The notes below the pieces were generated by a model. It had not been told where the DNA came from. It did no database searches and was given only the letters and a program-made list of their open reading frames with translations. This document shows, piece by piece, positions 62,573 through 64,000 of a stretch of DNA of 64,000 nt; position 1 is the first letter of the stretch, and every line of letters begins with the position of its first letter. Source of the stretch: Yersinia enterocolitica (lineage in GTDB: Bacteria > Pseudomonadota > Gammaproteobacteria > Enterobacterales > Enterobacteriaceae); contig NBTC02000002.1 of NCBI GenBank assembly GCA_002082245.2, forward strand, positions 2,790,001 through 2,854,000, read 5' to 3'. A program made the position numbers and the translations under genes.

Positions 62573-63856
62573 CTAATTAATAATATAACTGACCAAATCT
62601 TGCTCTTGTTTACAGAGACGACGCCAATCAACGATAGGCATTCTGACCACCATACCGACGTTTCCGTCCTCGTCTATCCACTCTTTTTCAATTGCCTGAA
62701 GCTGGTAAAAACGGCTACGTAGACGACCTGCCTGAGGTGGCAAACGTAATTCAAAGTGTGCGATCTCACCTGAAAGACGCTCCGTCAACGCTTGAAATAG
62801 CAACGAGATCCCTGCGCCGGTTTGGGCCGAAAGCCAAACTCTGACTGGCAGATTGTCTTCGTTGCGATCAATTCGCGGGACAAAATCATCCAACAAATCA
62901 ATTTTATTCATTACTAATAATGTAGGTATTTCATCCGCTTCGATTTCTGCCAAAACAGAATCAACTGCGGCCATATTCTCGGTTACCCGAGGGTCTGCTG
63001 CATCAATAATGTGTAACAGTAATGAGGCTTGCCGTGTTTCTTGTAATGTCGCTTTAAAAGCAGCGACCAAATCATGCGGCAAATGCCGGATAAAACCTAC
63101 CGTATCCGCCAACACTGTATCACCCACATCCGCCACATTAATACGGCGTAAAGTAGGATCCAGCGTGGCAAATAATTGGTCAGCCGCATAAACATCAGCT
63201 GCCGTAATTTTGTTAAACAGGCTGGATTTACCGGCGTTGGTATATCCCACCAAAGATACTGTCGGAATTTCAGCACGGGTACGCGCACGTCGCCCCTGCT
63301 CACGCTGCTTTGCCACCCGCTCCAAACGGCTCAAAATCAAGCTGATACGGTCGCGTAACAAACGGCGGTCGGTCTCCAACTGGGTTTCACCTGGCCCTCT
63401 AAGGCCAATCCCCCCCTTTTGACGCTCAAGATGCGTCCAGCCACGTACCAAACGGGTCGCAATATGGCGTAATTGCGCTAATTCGACCTGTAATTTACCT
63501 TCATGGGTACGGGCCCGTTGGGCAAAAATATCTAAGATTAGCCCAGTACGATCAATGACCCGACACTCACACAAACGCTCAAGATTTCGCTCTTGCGCTG
63601 CGGAAAGGGCATGATCAAACAAGACGACAGACGCGCCACTGGCTTTCACCGCGTCAGCAATTTCTTCGGCCTTTCCTTCACCGACAAAATACTTAGGGTG
63701 CGGTGCTTTGCGACTACCCGTCACAATTTGCAAAGCTTCTACGCCCGCAGAAGATACCAGCGCTTCAAATTCACGCAGATCTTCTGAGTTTTTGTCTTGC
63801 GAGAAATAGATATGAACCAGTACGGCCTGCTCACCGGCTTCATAGCGGTCAAACAA
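62573..63856 (-). CDS. hflX: Ribosome-rescue GTPase HflX
   Basis: HflX splits and recycles stalled or stress-damaged 70S ribosomes. The 427-residue protein has the N-terminal HflX domain ([38 protein letters not shown] and the glycine-rich [20 protein letters not shown]). The G domain carries [26 protein letters not shown] and NKIDLLD. The start is TTG (63856-63854), giving [14 protein letters not shown] as in E. coli HflX. It follows hfq in the hfq-hflX-hflK-hflC operon. Confidence 0.97.
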   Translation of the reverse strand: MFDRYEAGEQAVLVHIYFSQDKNSEDLREFEALVSSAGVEALQIVTGSRKAPHPKYFVGEGKAEEIADAVKASGASVVLFDHALSAAQERNLERLCECRVIDRTGLILDIFAQRARTHEGKLQVELAQLRHIATRLVRGWTHLERQKGGIGLRGPGETQLETDRRLLRDRISLILSRLERVAKQREQGRRARTRAEIPTVSLVGYTNAGKSSLFNKITAADVYAADQLFATLDPTLRRINVADVGDTVLADTVGFIRHLPHDLVAAFKATLQETRQASLLLHIIDAADPRVTENMAAVDSVLAEIEADEIPTLLVMNKIDLLDDFVPRIDRNEDNLPVRVWLSAQTGAGISLLFQALTERLSGEIAHFELRLPPQAGRLRSRFYQLQAIEKEWIDEDGNVGMVVRMPIVDWRRLCKQEQDLVSYIIN

Positions 63857-63892
63857 ACGTGCAACCTCTCAAACGGATTAAAACCGCTAGTG

Positions 63893-63926
63893 CGGAGAAC
63901 ATAAACCCGAATCCGTTGTTTATGTT
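63893..63926 (-). other. Stem-loop in the hfq-hflX gap
   Basis: GAACATAAAC and GTTTATGTTC form a perfect 10-bp inverted repeat with an 11-base loop, about 30 bases after the hfq stop and 38 before hflX. There is no T run, so it looks like a processing or stabilising hairpin. Confidence 0.6.
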
Positions 63927-63954
63927 CCCCGTCATGGTCGACCAGCAATGCGCT

Positions 63955-64000
63955 TTATTCAGCGTCATCGCTATCCTGCTGCGGTTGTTGCGGCGCAGAC
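63955..64000 (-). CDS. hfq: RNA chaperone Hfq, C-terminal end (cut by window edge)
   Basis: Only the last 14 or so codons are present, reading SAPQQPQQDSDDAE then TAA. This is the flexible Gln/acidic C-terminal tail of Hfq, consistent with its position directly upstream of hflX on the same strand. The Sm domain lies to the right of the window. Confidence 0.9.
   Translation of the reverse strand, partial: SAPQQPQQDSDDAE

Overview
The window is a chromosomal segment of an enterobacterium that is almost certainly a Yersinia. Nearly all 58 or so protein genes are close relatives of Escherichia coli housekeeping genes in E. coli-like blocks. The intergenic regions are filled with the 127-bp ERIC repeat in its yersinial form. 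The pmrAB-like pair lies between dacB and obgE, and two Mu-DNA-binding-domain genes lie beside sfsB. I cannot fix the species from the sequence alone.

Region 1 (1-14.4 kb, mostly minus strand) is the transcription/translation superoperon, read right to left: leuU tRNA, metY initiator tRNA, rimP-nusA-infB-rbfA-truB-rpsO-pnp. Upstream lie rlmE-ftsH, folP-glmM and secG, then yhbY (plus) and greA (minus). The argG gene that separates leuU from metY in E. coli is absent here.

Region 2 (14.6-25.3 kb) holds dacB and a PmrA/PmrB-type two-component system on the plus strand, then obgE-yhbE-rpmA-rplU on minus. After these come ispB, a small divergent regulatory module (two paralogous Mu-repressor-like DNA-binding proteins facing the Ner-like sfsB), and the divergent pair mdh/argR.

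Region 3 (25.3-31.7 kb) holds two tandem yhcN (DUF1471) genes, an orphan terminator that may mark a small RNA, mpl and fbp (divergent), a frameshifted chemoreceptor gene, and ppa.

Region 4 (31.7-48.2 kb) matches the E. coli ytf region: ytfP-tamB-tamA, msrA, ytfL, ytfK, ytfJ, cysQ, cpdB, ytfE with a strong NsrR box, fklB, ytfB and a small secreted DUF3757-like protein.

Region 5 (48.2-64 kb) holds rpsF-priB-rpsR-rplI, yjfY, yjfP, bsmA, aidB, nsrR-rnr-rlmB, purA, and hfq-hflX-hflK-hflC-yjeT cut at the right edge. NsrR and its likely target ytfE lie about 12 kb apart.

I see no prophage, insertion sequence, CRISPR array, toxin-antitoxin pair or defence island. The least ordinary parts are the Mu-like regulator/sfsB divergent module with its phased operator-like repeats (22.1-23.3 kb), about 15 ERIC copies of which three share the same extra insert, the broken chemoreceptor, and the unassigned plus-strand terminator near 26.55 kb.
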